Below are positions 16,181 to 24,805 of a stretch of DNA of 64,000 bases, in pieces. Position 1 is the stretch's first letter. Each line of letters opens with the position of its first letter. The DNA comes from Azospirillum formosense (GTDB lineage Bacteria; Pseudomonadota; Alphaproteobacteria; Azospirillales; Azospirillaceae), in NCBI RefSeq assembly GCF_040500525.1, contig NZ_CP159404.1, positions 649,001 to 713,000 of the forward strand, written 5' to 3'. Made by a program: the position numbers and the translations under genes. The notes beneath the pieces are model-generated. The model worked only from the letters and a program-made list of their open reading frames with translations, had not been told where the DNA came from and ran no database searches.

Positions 16181-17494
16181 ATGTCCGACTATGAATCCAG
16201 GTGGAGGAACGACCAGGGCGCCCGCCGCGACGACGACCGGTGGGAGCGCGACCGCGGACGCGGCGAAAGCCGCGAGTGGAGCGCCGGTTCCCACCAGAAC
16301 CGCGGCCGGGACGAGTTCGGTCAATCGAATTGGGGCCAATCCGGATCAGGTCAGGCCGGCCGTTCCGGCATGATGGGCGGCGGCCGCCAGCCGGGCTATG
16401 GTTATGAGGGCCAGGGCCGCGAAGGCTTCGATTACGGCCGCGACTATTGGCGCCAGCAGGAAGGCCGGGGCGACTACGGCCAGGGTTCCTATGGCCAGGG
16501 CTCCTATGGTCAGGGCTCCGGCAACCGCGATTACGGGCGCTCCGATTATGGCCGCTCCGATTATGGCCGCGACTACGGGTCCCGAGGCTCCTTCGGCCAG
16601 GGCCAGCGCGACTGGCGCTCCCGCGATGACCGCCAGAACTACGAAGACCGTGGCGACTACGGCCAGGACTTCGGTTACCGCGGCGGCTTCGGCCGCTCCG
16701 ATTACGGCAGCGGGGCCTATGGCGGCCGCGATTACGGCAGCCGCGACTACGGCGGCATGGACTACGGCTCCGGCTCCCGCGGCTATGGGAACCGGGACTA
16801 CAGCAGCCGCGATTACGGCAACCGCGACTATGGCCGGATGGGCTACGGCGGCGGAAGCGGCTACGGCCGCAACGAGGACCGCGGATTCTTCGAACGGGCG
16901 GGCGACGAGGTGGCCTCCTGGTTCGGTGACGAGGACGCGGAACGCCGCCGCCGCATGGACGCCCGCAACGACGATCCCGGCGCCCAGCACCACCGGGGCC
17001 GCGGGCCGCGCGGCTACACCCGCTCCGACGACCGCATCCGCGAGGATGTGAACGACCGCCTGACCGACGATCCCTACATCGACGCGTCGGAGATCGACGT
17101 GACCGTCAGCAACAGCGAGGTCACGCTGAGCGGCACGGTGGGCGACCGCCGGACCAAGCGCCGCGCCGAGGACATGGCCGAGACCATCTCCGGCGTCCGC
17201 CACGTGCAGAACAACCTGCGCGTCCGCGAGCAGACCTTCGGCGGCACCGGCACCACCGCCGGTGCGTCGGCGATGGCCGGGCTCGGCACCACCGGGTCCT
17301 CGAACACTGGCATGAGCGGCACCGGCATGAGCGGGTCCACGACGGGCACGTCGAGCACCTCCGGGACCGGCATGTCCGGCACCGGGATGAGCGGAACCTC
17401 CGGCAGTTCGGACAGCACCAGCCGCACCGGCGCCTCCAGCACCACCACGGGCACCACCACGGGCAGCAGCACGACCGGCAGCAACATCCGCTGA
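16181..17494 (+). CDS. BON-domain protein with Tyr/Gly/Arg-rich low-complexity N-terminus
   Basis: A 437-aa protein starting after GGGGAG. Residues 1-230 are low complexity with many DYGR, DYGS and YGQGS units. Next come GFFERAGDEVASWFGDEDAERRRR (about 235-260), a HRGRGPRGYTRSD linker and a BON domain at about 285-350 with the hallmark VTLSGTVGDRRTKRRAED and VRHVQNNLRV. A Ser/Thr/Gly tail made of GMSGT units closes the protein. The SWFGDEDA-plus-BON layout is a conserved alphaproteobacterial family often linked to stress tolerance. BON domains usually bind membranes or phospholipids. No signal peptide is visible, so a cytoplasmic or inner-membrane-associated role is likely. A strong terminator follows. 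Confidence 0.85.
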   Translation: MSDYESRWRNDQGARRDDDRWERDRGRGESREWSAGSHQNRGRDEFGQSNWGQSGSGQAGRSGMMGGGRQPGYGYEGQGREGFDYGRDYWRQQEGRGDYGQGSYGQGSYGQGSGNRDYGRSDYGRSDYGRDYGSRGSFGQGQRDWRSRDDRQNYEDRGDYGQDFGYRGGFGRSDYGSGAYGGRDYGSRDYGGMDYGSGSRGYGNRDYSSRDYGNRDYGRMGYGGGSGYGRNEDRGFFERAGDEVASWFGDEDAERRRRMDARNDDPGAQHHRGRGPRGYTRSDDRIREDVNDRLTDDPYIDASEIDVTVSNSEVTLSGTVGDRRTKRRAEDMAETISGVRHVQNNLRVREQTFGGTGTTAGASAMAGLGTTGSSNTGMSGTGMSGSTTGTSSTSGTGMSGTGMSGTSGSSDSTSRTGASSTTTGTTTGSSTTGSNIR

Positions 17495-17521
17495 CCGTTC
17501 CCGCCTGACCGTACCCGACGC

Positions 17522-17555
17522 GCCCCTCCCGCCTTCACCGGCGGGAGGGGCTTTT
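17522..17555 (+). terminator. Strong intrinsic terminator
   Basis: A perfect 12-base stem, GCCCCTCCCGCC (17522-17533) with GGCGGGAGGGGC (17540-17551), has a six-base loop and is followed by TTTT. It ends the BON-protein transcript and sits just before the convergent GH15 stop. Confidence 0.9.
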
Positions 17556-17566
17556 CCTGTCCGGCG

Positions 17567-19363
17567 TCAGTCGCCGTCCTGGCGTTGCTCCGCAGGCTTC
17601 TCGGCGCGGGTCAGGTTGAAGGCGGTGTTGATCAGCGCGATGTGCGAGAAGGCCTGCGGGAAGTTGCCGACCAGCCGCTTCGCCGACGTGTCGTACTCCT
17701 CCGACAGCAACCCCAGATCGTTGCGCAGGGCGAGCAGCCTGTTGAACAGCGCCTCGGCCTCCGCCTTGCGCCCCTGCAGCACATAGACGTCGGCCAGCCA
17801 GAAGGAGCAGGCGAGGAACACCCCTTCCCCGTTGGGCAGCCCGTCGTCGGTCCTCTCCGTCCGGTAGCGCAGGACGAGCCCGTCCTGAAGCAATTCCTCC
17901 TCGATGGCCGCGACCGTGCCCTGGATTCGGGGATCGTCCACCGGCAGGAAGCCGACCATCGGCAGCATCAGCAGAGCCGCATCGACATGGCTGGCCCCGT
18001 AATGCTGAACGAAGCTGTTTCGCTCCTTCGAGAAGCCGTGGGCACAGACATCCTCGAAGATGGCCTGCCGCAGCGCCTTCCAGCGCTCCAACGGGGCGTC
18101 CAGGCCGAACTTCTCCGCGCTCTTCACCATGCGGTCCACGGCGACCCAGGCCATCACCTTGGAATGGGTGAAATGCTGCGTCCCGCCGCGCACTTCCCAG
18201 ATTCCCTCATCGGGCTGGTCCCACACCGATTCCATGTGGTCGAGCAAGGCGCACTGGACGTGCCAGGCCTCCGGCTGGATCTCGATGCCGCGCATCCGCG
18301 CCTGGTGCGCCGCGTCCATCATCTCGCCATACACGTCGAGCTGGAGCTGCGGGGCCGCGGCGTTGCCGACGCGGACCGGGCTGGCGCCTTCGTAGCCCGG
18401 CAGCCACGGCACCTCCCATTCCAGCAGGCGCCGCTCTCCGGCGATGCCGTACATGATCTGGATCTGCTGCGGGCTGCCGGCGATGGTGCGCATGCCCCAG
18501 TCGCGCCAGTCGCGCGCCTCCTGCAGATAGCCGGCGTTCATCAGCGCCAGCAGCGTCAAGGTGGCGTCGCGCAGCCAGCAATAGCGGTAGTCCCAGTTGC
18601 GCACCCCGCCCAGTTGCTCGGGAAGCGAGGTGGTCGGCGCCGCGACGATGCCGCCGGTCGGCCGGTAGGTCAGCGCCTTCAGCGTGACCAGGGAACGCAC
18701 CACCGCGTCCCGCCAGGGGCCGCCGTAGGCGCAGCGCCCGCTCCACTCCTCCCAGAACCGCTCGGTCTCCGCCAGGGCCTGCTCGGCGTCGACCGGCTCA
18801 GGCAAAGGCAGGTGCGAGGGAGAATAGGTCATCACGAAGCTGAGGCTCTCGCCATCCGCCACGGTGAAATCGGCGACCGTGCTCAGATCCTCGCCGTGGA
18901 TCGGGGCGCTGGTGTGCAGGACGACCATGTCCGGCCCGGCGATGGCGCGCAGCGTGCTCGGGCCGATCCGCGTCACCCACGGCACGACGTGCCCGTAGCC
19001 GAAGCGCAGGGTCAGGTCCATCCGCATGGCGACGCGCCCGCGCCGCCCGCGCAGGATGCGCACGACATCCGACGCCTCGCCGCGCGGCGGCATGAAGTCG
19101 ATCATGGTGACGGCGCCCTCGGCCGTCTCGAACTCCGTCTCCAGGATCAGGCTGTCGCCGCGGTAGCGCCGGGTCGTGCGGGCGTCGGGGTCGCTCGGGC
19201 GCAGCAGCCAGCGCCCGTTCTCCGGCGTGCCGAGAAGTGCCGCGAAGCAGGCGTCGGAATCGAAGCGCGGCCAGCACAGCCAGTCGATGGAACCTTCGGC
19301 GGACAGCAGGGCTGCGGTTTCGCAGTCTCCCAGAAGGGCATAATCCTCGATGCGGGAGGCCAT
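17567..19363 (-). CDS. Glycoside hydrolase family 15 (glucoamylase/trehalase-like)
   Basis: A 598-aa GH15 enzyme that releases glucose from alpha-glucosides such as trehalose or maltodextrins. The N-terminal IEDYALLGDCETAALLSAEG and SIDWLCWPRFDS are the GH15 beta-sandwich signature. The (alpha/alpha)6 barrel has NWDYRYCWLRDATLTLLAL at about 254-272. Near the C-terminus, EEYDTSAKRLVGNFPQAFSH at about 555 contains the conserved EE and GNFPQ motif with the general base. The start ATG at 19361-19363 has GAGAG upstream; frames extending further are unlikely because they overlap the divergent promoter region. No signal peptide, so cytoplasmic. It diverges from the beta-helix gene, 205 bases away. 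Confidence 0.9.
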   Translation of the reverse strand: MASRIEDYALLGDCETAALLSAEGSIDWLCWPRFDSDACFAALLGTPENGRWLLRPSDPDARTTRRYRGDSLILETEFETAEGAVTMIDFMPPRGEASDVVRILRGRRGRVAMRMDLTLRFGYGHVVPWVTRIGPSTLRAIAGPDMVVLHTSAPIHGEDLSTVADFTVADGESLSFVMTYSPSHLPLPEPVDAEQALAETERFWEEWSGRCAYGGPWRDAVVRSLVTLKALTYRPTGGIVAAPTTSLPEQLGGVRNWDYRYCWLRDATLTLLALMNAGYLQEARDWRDWGMRTIAGSPQQIQIMYGIAGERRLLEWEVPWLPGYEGASPVRVGNAAAPQLQLDVYGEMMDAAHQARMRGIEIQPEAWHVQCALLDHMESVWDQPDEGIWEVRGGTQHFTHSKVMAWVAVDRMVKSAEKFGLDAPLERWKALRQAIFEDVCAHGFSKERNSFVQHYGASHVDAALLMLPMVGFLPVDDPRIQGTVAAIEEELLQDGLVLRYRTERTDDGLPNGEGVFLACSFWLADVYVLQGRKAEAEALFNRLLALRNDLGLLSEEYDTSAKRLVGNFPQAFSHIALINTAFNLTRAEKPAEQRQDGD

Positions 19364-19568
19364 GGCACGCTCTCGAACGATTGGGGATGTGCTCTTGGGC
19401 AACGGCCCGCGGCGGTTCCGGTTCCCTTCGGCCGAGGCCCCGCCCAGACCAAGGTCGGTCATCCGGTTTGACGATTCTGGCCGCCGGTCCCGCGTGGTAG
19501 CGTTTTCGCCCGCCTTTCCGATCCGCCCCTCCGATCCGCCTCGCCGCGGACGACGCCGCGAGGCCATC

Positions 19569-21086
19569 ATGGACACCGGACGCGCCACAGCCCGGCGGCA
19601 CGCACCCCGCCCTGCCCGCCTCGCGACGATTCCTCTCTGTGCCGCTCTTGTGCTGGCCGGGCTTGCGACGGCGGCGGCGGGAACGGAGCCTCCCACCGTC
19701 TCCCTGCGGCCCGGCGCCGACATCCAGGCGGCGGTGGACCGCCATCCTCCCGGCACGCGCTTCCGGCTGGAGGCCGGCGTCCACCGCCTGCAATCCATCG
19801 TTCCGAAGGACGGCAACCGCTTCTCGGGCGCACCCGGCGCCGTGTTGAGCGGCGCGCGGCGGCTCACCGCCTTCGTCCGCCACGGCTCCGTCTGGATCGC
19901 CCGCGGACAGACCCAGGAGGGCCGGGTCAACGCGGCGGAGTTCTGCCGCCCGGGCTTCCCCCGCTGCGCCCGCCCGGAGGACCTGTTCATCGACGACGCG
20001 CCGCTGCTGCATGTCGGCAGCCGGGCCGCCGTCGGGCCGGGACGCTGGTTCTTCGATTACGGCGCCGACGAGATCGTGATCGGCGACGATCCCGCCGGGC
20101 GCACCGTCGAGACCAGCGTCACCCCCCGCGCCTTCGGGGGCACGGCGTCGGGCGTCGTGATCGAGGCGCTGACCATCGAGAAATACGCCGCCCCCATCCA
20201 GGCCGCCGCCGTGGACGCGGAGTTCGGCCCCGGCTGGACCGTCCGCAACAGCGTCCTGCGCCTGAACCACGGGGTCGGCGTCAACGCCGGCAACGGCAGC
20301 CGCATCCTCGGCAACCGCATCCTCGACAACGGCCACGCCGGCTTTTCCGGTTCGGGGACGGATTTTCTGATCGCCGGCAACGAGATCGCCCGCAACGGCT
20401 ATGCCGGCGTCGATTTCCATTGGGAGGGCGGCGGCGGCAAGATCACCGAATCCGCTGGCGGCGGGCTCCTCCGCGGCAATTGCGTCCACGACAATGTGGG
20501 GGCCGGACTCTGGGCCGACATTGATGTCCACCGGCTGGTGATCGAGGACAATCTGGTCTTCGGCAACGCCGACAACGGCATCACCTACGAAATCAGCTAC
20601 GACGGGGTGATCCGCGGCAACCGGGTCGCCGACAACGGGCAGCGCGGCCAGGGCTGGTTCTGGGGGGCCCAGATCCTAATCTCCAGCGCGCGCGGCGTGA
20701 AGGTCTACGGCAACGACATCGACGTGCCGGCCGGCTACGGCAACGCGGTGACGGTGGTGTCCCAGGACCGCGCGCCCTACACCCCCGCGGTCGGCAACGA
20801 GATTTTCGACAACCGCATCGTCATCCGCAACGCCGACGCGCGCGTTGGCGCCGTTACCGACGTGGACACCGACAACGCGGCGGTCGCCGCCGGCAACCGG
20901 CTCTACGGCAACCGCTACCATCTGGCCGATCCGGGGGAGCGGGTCTGGTTCTGGAACGACGCGGAGGCCGACTGGAACGCCATCCGCGCCCAGGGGCAGG
21001 AGACGGCAAGCGTCGTCCAGGGCGGCCTTCCCCCGAAGACGCCGCTGGCCTGCCCCTCGGGGATGCTGACGGAAGGAAAACGCTGA
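19569..21086 (+). CDS. Secreted right-handed beta-helix (pectate-lyase-like) protein
   Basis: A 505-aa protein. A Sec-type signal at residues 1-38 (basic start, then ATIPLCAALVLAGLATAAAG) is followed by a parallel beta-helix with repeated coils such as GNRILDNGHAGFSG, GNEIARNGYAGVDF, GNCVHDNVGAGLW and DNLVFGNADNGITYE. The asparagine ladders are typical of right-handed beta-helices of polysaccharide lyases and epimerases. It is clearly paralogous to the first 450 residues of the protein at 47600-50413: both have AxIQ..V near the start, RLQSI.PKD, GGQTQ/RGQTQ, FDYxADxI, AFGGTA and NGIT/GGITHEISYDxVIRxN. The start at 19569 is preceded by GCGAGG. The substrate is probably an acidic exopolysaccharide (inference). 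Confidence 0.78.
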   Translation: MDTGRATARRHAPRPARLATIPLCAALVLAGLATAAAGTEPPTVSLRPGADIQAAVDRHPPGTRFRLEAGVHRLQSIVPKDGNRFSGAPGAVLSGARRLTAFVRHGSVWIARGQTQEGRVNAAEFCRPGFPRCARPEDLFIDDAPLLHVGSRAAVGPGRWFFDYGADEIVIGDDPAGRTVETSVTPRAFGGTASGVVIEALTIEKYAAPIQAAAVDAEFGPGWTVRNSVLRLNHGVGVNAGNGSRILGNRILDNGHAGFSGSGTDFLIAGNEIARNGYAGVDFHWEGGGGKITESAGGGLLRGNCVHDNVGAGLWADIDVHRLVIEDNLVFGNADNGITYEISYDGVIRGNRVADNGQRGQGWFWGAQILISSARGVKVYGNDIDVPAGYGNAVTVVSQDRAPYTPAVGNEIFDNRIVIRNADARVGAVTDVDTDNAAVAAGNRLYGNRYHLADPGERVWFWNDAEADWNAIRAQGQETASVVQGGLPPKTPLACPSGMLTEGKR

Positions 21087-21441
21087 TCGAGCGCCTCCAT
21101 TTTACTTCCATAGAGAGAAAGTCTATCAGGACCCATCAATCAAAAATCCGCAAAGCACTGTTACAATTTTGAAAAACTTACTAATTTGGAGGTATTTTGC
21201 GGATATCAGCGTACAGTATTATGATCTTGTTTGCGATTGACGGTCAAAAACTCCTGGGATGTTATAGCATGGAAGCAGTCGCAAGATCCTCTCGCGGCAT
21301 CGCTTTCCCTCGCGATCCGGTTCACTTGACCGAACAGGGCCAAAGTCTTCGCAACAGTGATGTTGACGGCGATGTTGGCGGCGGTCCTGGCCAGCTCCGC
21401 GGTTCGGCGTGTCCATGGCGTGTGGCAGAAGGAGGTCTTGT
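21087..21441. other. AT-rich leader region of the first LuxR-like regulator
   Basis: A 355-base gap, with 21095-21260 markedly richer in A/T than the rest of the window. A weak promoter candidate is TTGCGG (21197-21202), a 17-base spacer and TATGAT (21220-21225), which would give a leader of about 210 bases. No gene is supported. The perfect RBS AAGGAGGT at 21429-21436 belongs to the next gene. Confidence 0.45.
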
Positions 21442-22314
21442 ATGTTGCCGTGCAAAGACGGAGCGCGCTCGCCCGACGCCGCCCGCCGCACCCCATCCTT
21501 CACGACCATCACGCCCAACCGCATCCTGGCCGCCTTTCCCCTGGCCGCCGCCCCGATGAACGATTCCGGCCCGCTCGGCTCCTATTACCGGATGTCCGGC
21601 GGCGGACGGCCCCTGGGGGAGGATCAGATCGTCACCGCCATCCTGCACGACGAGACGCCGCTCACCCGGGAAAGCCTGTCCACCAGCCTGAACCTGTGCG
21701 GCCGGGGGGTACGGGTGCTGACGGCGGCGTCCCTGGCCGATCTGGAAAGCGTGGTGCGGCGGGACGGCGCGCCGGACGTGGCGCTGGCCAATTTCAGCGG
21801 GCGGCTCGCCTCCGATCCGGAGTTCCGGCCGAGGCTGGCCGAGCTTCTGGAGGTGCTGGGCGGCATTCCGCTCATCATGCTGTCGGATTCCGACGAGACG
21901 GCGACCGCGCTGGAGGCCATCCGGCAGGGCGCGCACGGCTACATCTCCACCACCGTCGGACTCACCATGGCGCTGGAGGCGATCCGTCTGGTGGCGGCCG
22001 GCGGCATCTTCGTTCCGGCGACCATCCTGCACCGGCTGATCCTGGAGCAGGGCACGGTGACGGAGCCGCTGCTTCACGCCGCGTTATCCGTGCCGGCGCC
22101 CGCGGTCAACGGCAAGCCCCACCTGACCCAACTGACCCCGCGCCAGATCGCCGTCCTGGAATGCCTTCAGGAAGGCAAGCCGAACAAGGTCATCGCCCAC
22201 CAGCTGGGCATGCGGGAAAGCACCGTCAAAGTGCATGTGCGGAACATCCTGCGGCGGCTCGGCGCCACCAACCGGACGGAAGCGGTCTGCCGCGTCATGC
22301 GCGAGGAGGAGTGA
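21442..22314 (+). CDS. LuxR/UhpA-family regulator with degenerate receiver (paralogue 1)
   Basis: A 290-aa protein with AAGGAGGT five bases before ATG. A receiver-like domain at about 62-185 has AILHDETPLTRESL in place of the acidic pocket. Asn117 (DVALANFSG) stands where the phospho-acceptor Asp of NarL-type receivers should be, and the usual K(P/T/D) loop reads GYISTTVG. A GerE/LuxR helix-turn-helix follows at about 228-285 (LTPRQIAVLECLQEGKPNKVIAHQLG, then ESTVKVHVRNILRRLGATNRTEAV). It should bind DNA but is unlikely to be switched by aspartate phosphorylation. It is one of four related genes here, next to the exopolysaccharide cluster. Azospirillum FlcA is of the same broad type, but I cannot claim orthology. 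Confidence 0.85.
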   Translation: MLPCKDGARSPDAARRTPSFTTITPNRILAAFPLAAAPMNDSGPLGSYYRMSGGGRPLGEDQIVTAILHDETPLTRESLSTSLNLCGRGVRVLTAASLADLESVVRRDGAPDVALANFSGRLASDPEFRPRLAELLEVLGGIPLIMLSDSDETATALEAIRQGAHGYISTTVGLTMALEAIRLVAAGGIFVPATILHRLILEQGTVTEPLLHAALSVPAPAVNGKPHLTQLTPRQIAVLECLQEGKPNKVIAHQLGMRESTVKVHVRNILRRLGATNRTEAVCRVMREEE

Positions 22315-22451
22315 TGCCGCCGAGCGGAGGTTCCGACTTGCGCTCGACGGCAAGGGCCGTGACGGCGGCCGCGCAGGCCGCCTGAGGGCGAGCGAAAACC
22401 TGATGGGTCAGGATTCACGCTCGGCGGTATGAGCCGGCGCAGCAAAACGCA

Positions 22452-22486
22452 GGAAAATGGCGCGGGGGCGCCCCGCACCGTTTTCC
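22452..22486. terminator. Bidirectional terminator between convergent regulators
   Basis: A 16-pair hairpin with one C-A mismatch and a three-base loop runs from GGAAAATGG to CCGTTTTCC. A-rich bases on the left arm and T-rich on the right let it work on both strands. It lies between the convergent ends of paralogues 1 and 2. Confidence 0.75.
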
Positions 22487-22517
22487 CGCGCCCCTTCGTC
22501 CGTCAGGGACCGTCCGC

Positions 22518-23285
22518 TCAGGGCTGATTCGACTCCAGGGGCGCGCCGCGGGACAGATGGGCGTGCGCCATGAAGGCGGCCTCCGTCCGGTTGGTGGCGC
22601 CAAGCTTCTTGAGCACATTGCGCACATGGGCCTTGGCGGTGTTCTCGCACATGCCCAGCATGTAGGCGATGAGCTTGTTCGACTTGCCCTCGCGCATGCA
22701 GGTCAGCACGGCCATTTCCCGCGGCGTCAGCCCGCCGATCCGGTCGGTCACCGGCAGGTCGGCGCCCGGCGGCGGCGGCGGGACGGCGATGCCGCCGGGC
22801 ACCGGCGCGATCAGCGATTGCAGCGACGTGGCCGGCACGAAGGTGCCCCCGGCGGCGACCAGCCGGATCGCCTCCAGCATGACCCCCAGCCCGAGGCTGG
22901 GCACGATGTAGCCGCGCACGCCCAGGCGCAGGCTTTCCAAGATCATCCCGCCGTCGTCGCGGTCGGAGATGATCACCAGCGGCACCGGCAGGCAGGCCGA
23001 CACGGCGTCGCGGATGGCCGCGCACAGGACGTCGTTCAGCCCTGTCTGCGCACCGATGTTGCACAACACGACCTCCGGCCGCCCGTCCCGCGCCAGGACA
23101 CCGGCGGCGTCCCTCAGCGAGGCCACCGACCGCACGGTCATGTCCCGGCACAGCGTGCCGAGCCCGAGCGAGAAACAGTCCCGCGTCAGGCTGTTCGGGT
23201 CGGCCAGGACCACGGCGATGCCTGGAGCGATGCCCGGCACGATCCCTGGGGCGATCCCTGATTGATGTTCGATGTCCGTCGTCAT
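22518..23285 (-). CDS. LuxR/UhpA-family regulator with degenerate receiver (paralogue 2)
   Basis: A 255-aa protein whose ATG at 23285 follows GGGGGAG. An upstream TTG would add seven residues. The N-terminus carries the repeat GIAPGIVPGIAPGIA (residues 10-24). The receiver-like domain has VVLADPNSLTRDCF, and Asn76 (EVVLCNIGAQ) replaces the phospho-acceptor Asp. The LuxR helix-turn-helix at about 190-245 (LTPREMAVLTCMREGKSNKLIAYMLG, ENTAKAHVRNVLKKLGATNRTEAA) is intact. It is convergent with paralogue 1 and divergent from paralogue 3 across a 710-base gap. Confidence 0.85.
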   Translation of the reverse strand: MTTDIEHQSGIAPGIVPGIAPGIAVVLADPNSLTRDCFSLGLGTLCRDMTVRSVASLRDAAGVLARDGRPEVVLCNIGAQTGLNDVLCAAIRDAVSACLPVPLVIISDRDDGGMILESLRLGVRGYIVPSLGLGVMLEAIRLVAAGGTFVPATSLQSLIAPVPGGIAVPPPPPGADLPVTDRIGGLTPREMAVLTCMREGKSNKLIAYMLGMCENTAKAHVRNVLKKLGATNRTEAAFMAHAHLSRGAPLESNQP

Positions 23286-23995
23286 CCGCTCCCCCTTTTC
23301 GGTCAAACGCCAATTCTTCCCATCTCTTCAAACCAGGATTGCGGACCGCGATCCGCCATCGCCGGGGAGAGGGGTTTCAATTTTCGGGTGAGCGCGTCCG
23401 CTCGCGGATACTCGGAAAGATTTCATTTTTTTCATTCTCAGCGCCTTTCCCTGCCGACCGGTTGGCGTGTTTCTGTTGGAAGATCATCAGGAATGCTTGC
23501 GCGATTTGCATTTGATGTTTCCAACGTTACCAGAACAACAGGCCCGGTAAATACGCACTTCGACGCAAAGTTGTGACAGGTCCGCGTTTTAGTCCGTACC
23601 TATTTCGGCGCCCTTCGGGCCGTCTTCCCCAGGGATCGTACGCCTTTGTGCGGAGGGGAAGGCGTAGACCGTGCACTGAGCCTCATCCCGCGACCGGGCC
23701 GGATGGGGCCTCCGGCCTGCCGGCTTCTCTTTGGCGCCCGAAAGAACAGTCCCGAATGGCGCAAGTCAGGGTGCGGCACGCTCTGACCAATGGAAAAATC
23801 AGGGAGACAAAACGCTGCGCTTCCGGATGTCCACCACCGGAACCTCACCGAAATACACGAATTTCGACGGGAAGTGTTTCAAATAGGAGGTAAAGGCGAG
23901 GGCCGTCCTGGTTATTTCTGCACGGGATTGACGTTGACCGTCGCAAGGGTGCAGTGCAGCATCGGGTTTGGGAAACCGGTCGGGAGACATTCTTC
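23286..23995. other. Long divergent gap between regulators; possible structured RNA
   Basis: A 710-base region without a supported gene. 23400-23570 is AT-rich. The segment 23600-23700 holds several overlapping inverted repeats, including CTTCCCC/GGGGAAG and CGCCTT/AAGGCG, plus GCCCTTCGGGC, which could be a small RNA or regulatory fold. TGCAGTGCA at 23950-23958 is the exact reverse complement of the element at the promoter near 11000. Reading frames here lack RBS and codon bias. Confidence 0.45.
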
Positions 23996-24805
23996 ATGGC
24001 ATCGAACGGGAAGCCGGCTCCATCACCCCGCGGCGGTGCACACGCTCCCGGTTCGGTCGCCGGTTCAATGCCTGATTCAGTGCCCGGTTCGATGAACGAG
24101 CATCGGGGCGTCGCGGCCCTTCTTCTCGATGACACCCCCCTGACCCGCGAATGCCTGTCCGCCGGCCTCAGCCTGCGGGATCCGTCCCTCCAGGTGCGGA
24201 CCGCGGCCTCCCTCGACGAGGCGAAGGCGATCCTCGCCGCCGGAGCCCGGCCCGCCGTCGTGCTGTGCAACATCGCCAGCCTGACTCCGCCCGGAGGCAG
24301 CGTCCTTGTGACGCTGCGCGGCCTTGCCGGTGCCTTCGGCGGCACGCCGCTGGTCGTCCTGTCCGACGGCGATGAGGCGGATCTGCCGCTGGAGGCCAGC
24401 CGTCTGGGCGTGCGGGGGTGCCTTCCGACCAGCGTCGGTCTCGCCGTCGCCCGCGAGGCGGTCCGTCTGGTGGCCGGCGGCGGGACCTTCTTCCCCTCCC
24501 CCTTCCTGAACCGCCTGCTGCAGCGTGGCGAGGCCACGGAGGACGACCCGCCCGCGCCGTCCGGCGGGGCGGCGCTGACCGCGCGTCAGCGCGGCGTGCT
24601 GCAACGGCTTCGCGAAGGGAAATCGAACCGCGTCATCGCGCAGGAGCTGGGGATCAGCGAGAACACCGCGAAGGTCCATGTCCGCGGCATCCTGCGGGCG
24701 CTGGGCGCCTCCAACCGCGCCGAAGCCGTGCGCAAGGCGTGGCAGCCGGCCGAACCGCCCGCTCGCGAGCCGATCAGCGGGAATCGGAGCCGGGATCCGG
24801 ACTGA
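23996..24805 (+). CDS. LuxR/UhpA-family regulator with degenerate receiver (paralogue 3)
   Basis: A 269-aa protein with GGGAG nine bases before the ATG. A low-complexity N-terminus contains the imperfect repeat GSVAGSMPDSVPGSM (19-33). The receiver-like domain has ALLLDDTPLTRECL, keeping the DD pair, but Asn92 (AVVLCNIASL) takes the acceptor position. The LuxR helix-turn-helix at about 195-252 (LTARQRGVLQRLREGKSNRVIAQELG, ENTAKVHVRGILRALGASNRAEAV) is complete. Its 3' end overlaps the convergent paralogue 4 by 32 bases. Confidence 0.85.
   Translation: MASNGKPAPSPRGGAHAPGSVAGSMPDSVPGSMNEHRGVAALLLDDTPLTRECLSAGLSLRDPSLQVRTAASLDEAKAILAAGARPAVVLCNIASLTPPGGSVLVTLRGLAGAFGGTPLVVLSDGDEADLPLEASRLGVRGCLPTSVGLAVAREAVRLVAGGGTFFPSPFLNRLLQRGEATEDDPPAPSGGAALTARQRGVLQRLREGKSNRVIAQELGISENTAKVHVRGILRALGASNRAEAVRKAWQPAEPPAREPISGNRSRDPD

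Noticed and set aside
16400-17050. Repeats in the BON gene as a CRISPR or satellite array
   Set aside because: The repeats are codon-based, imperfect and in frame with a conserved protein; no regular spacer-repeat pattern exists.
21197-21559. Plus-strand 120-aa frame upstream of paralogue 1
   Set aside because: It overlaps the regulator start in another frame, has no RBS, and its translation shows no coding bias.
23950-23958. TGCAGTGCA upstream of paralogue 3 as a second PhaR-type operator
   Set aside because: It is the exact reverse complement of the 10999-region element, but a nine-base match is expected by chance at a rate near one per few such windows, and no promoter boxes adjoin it.
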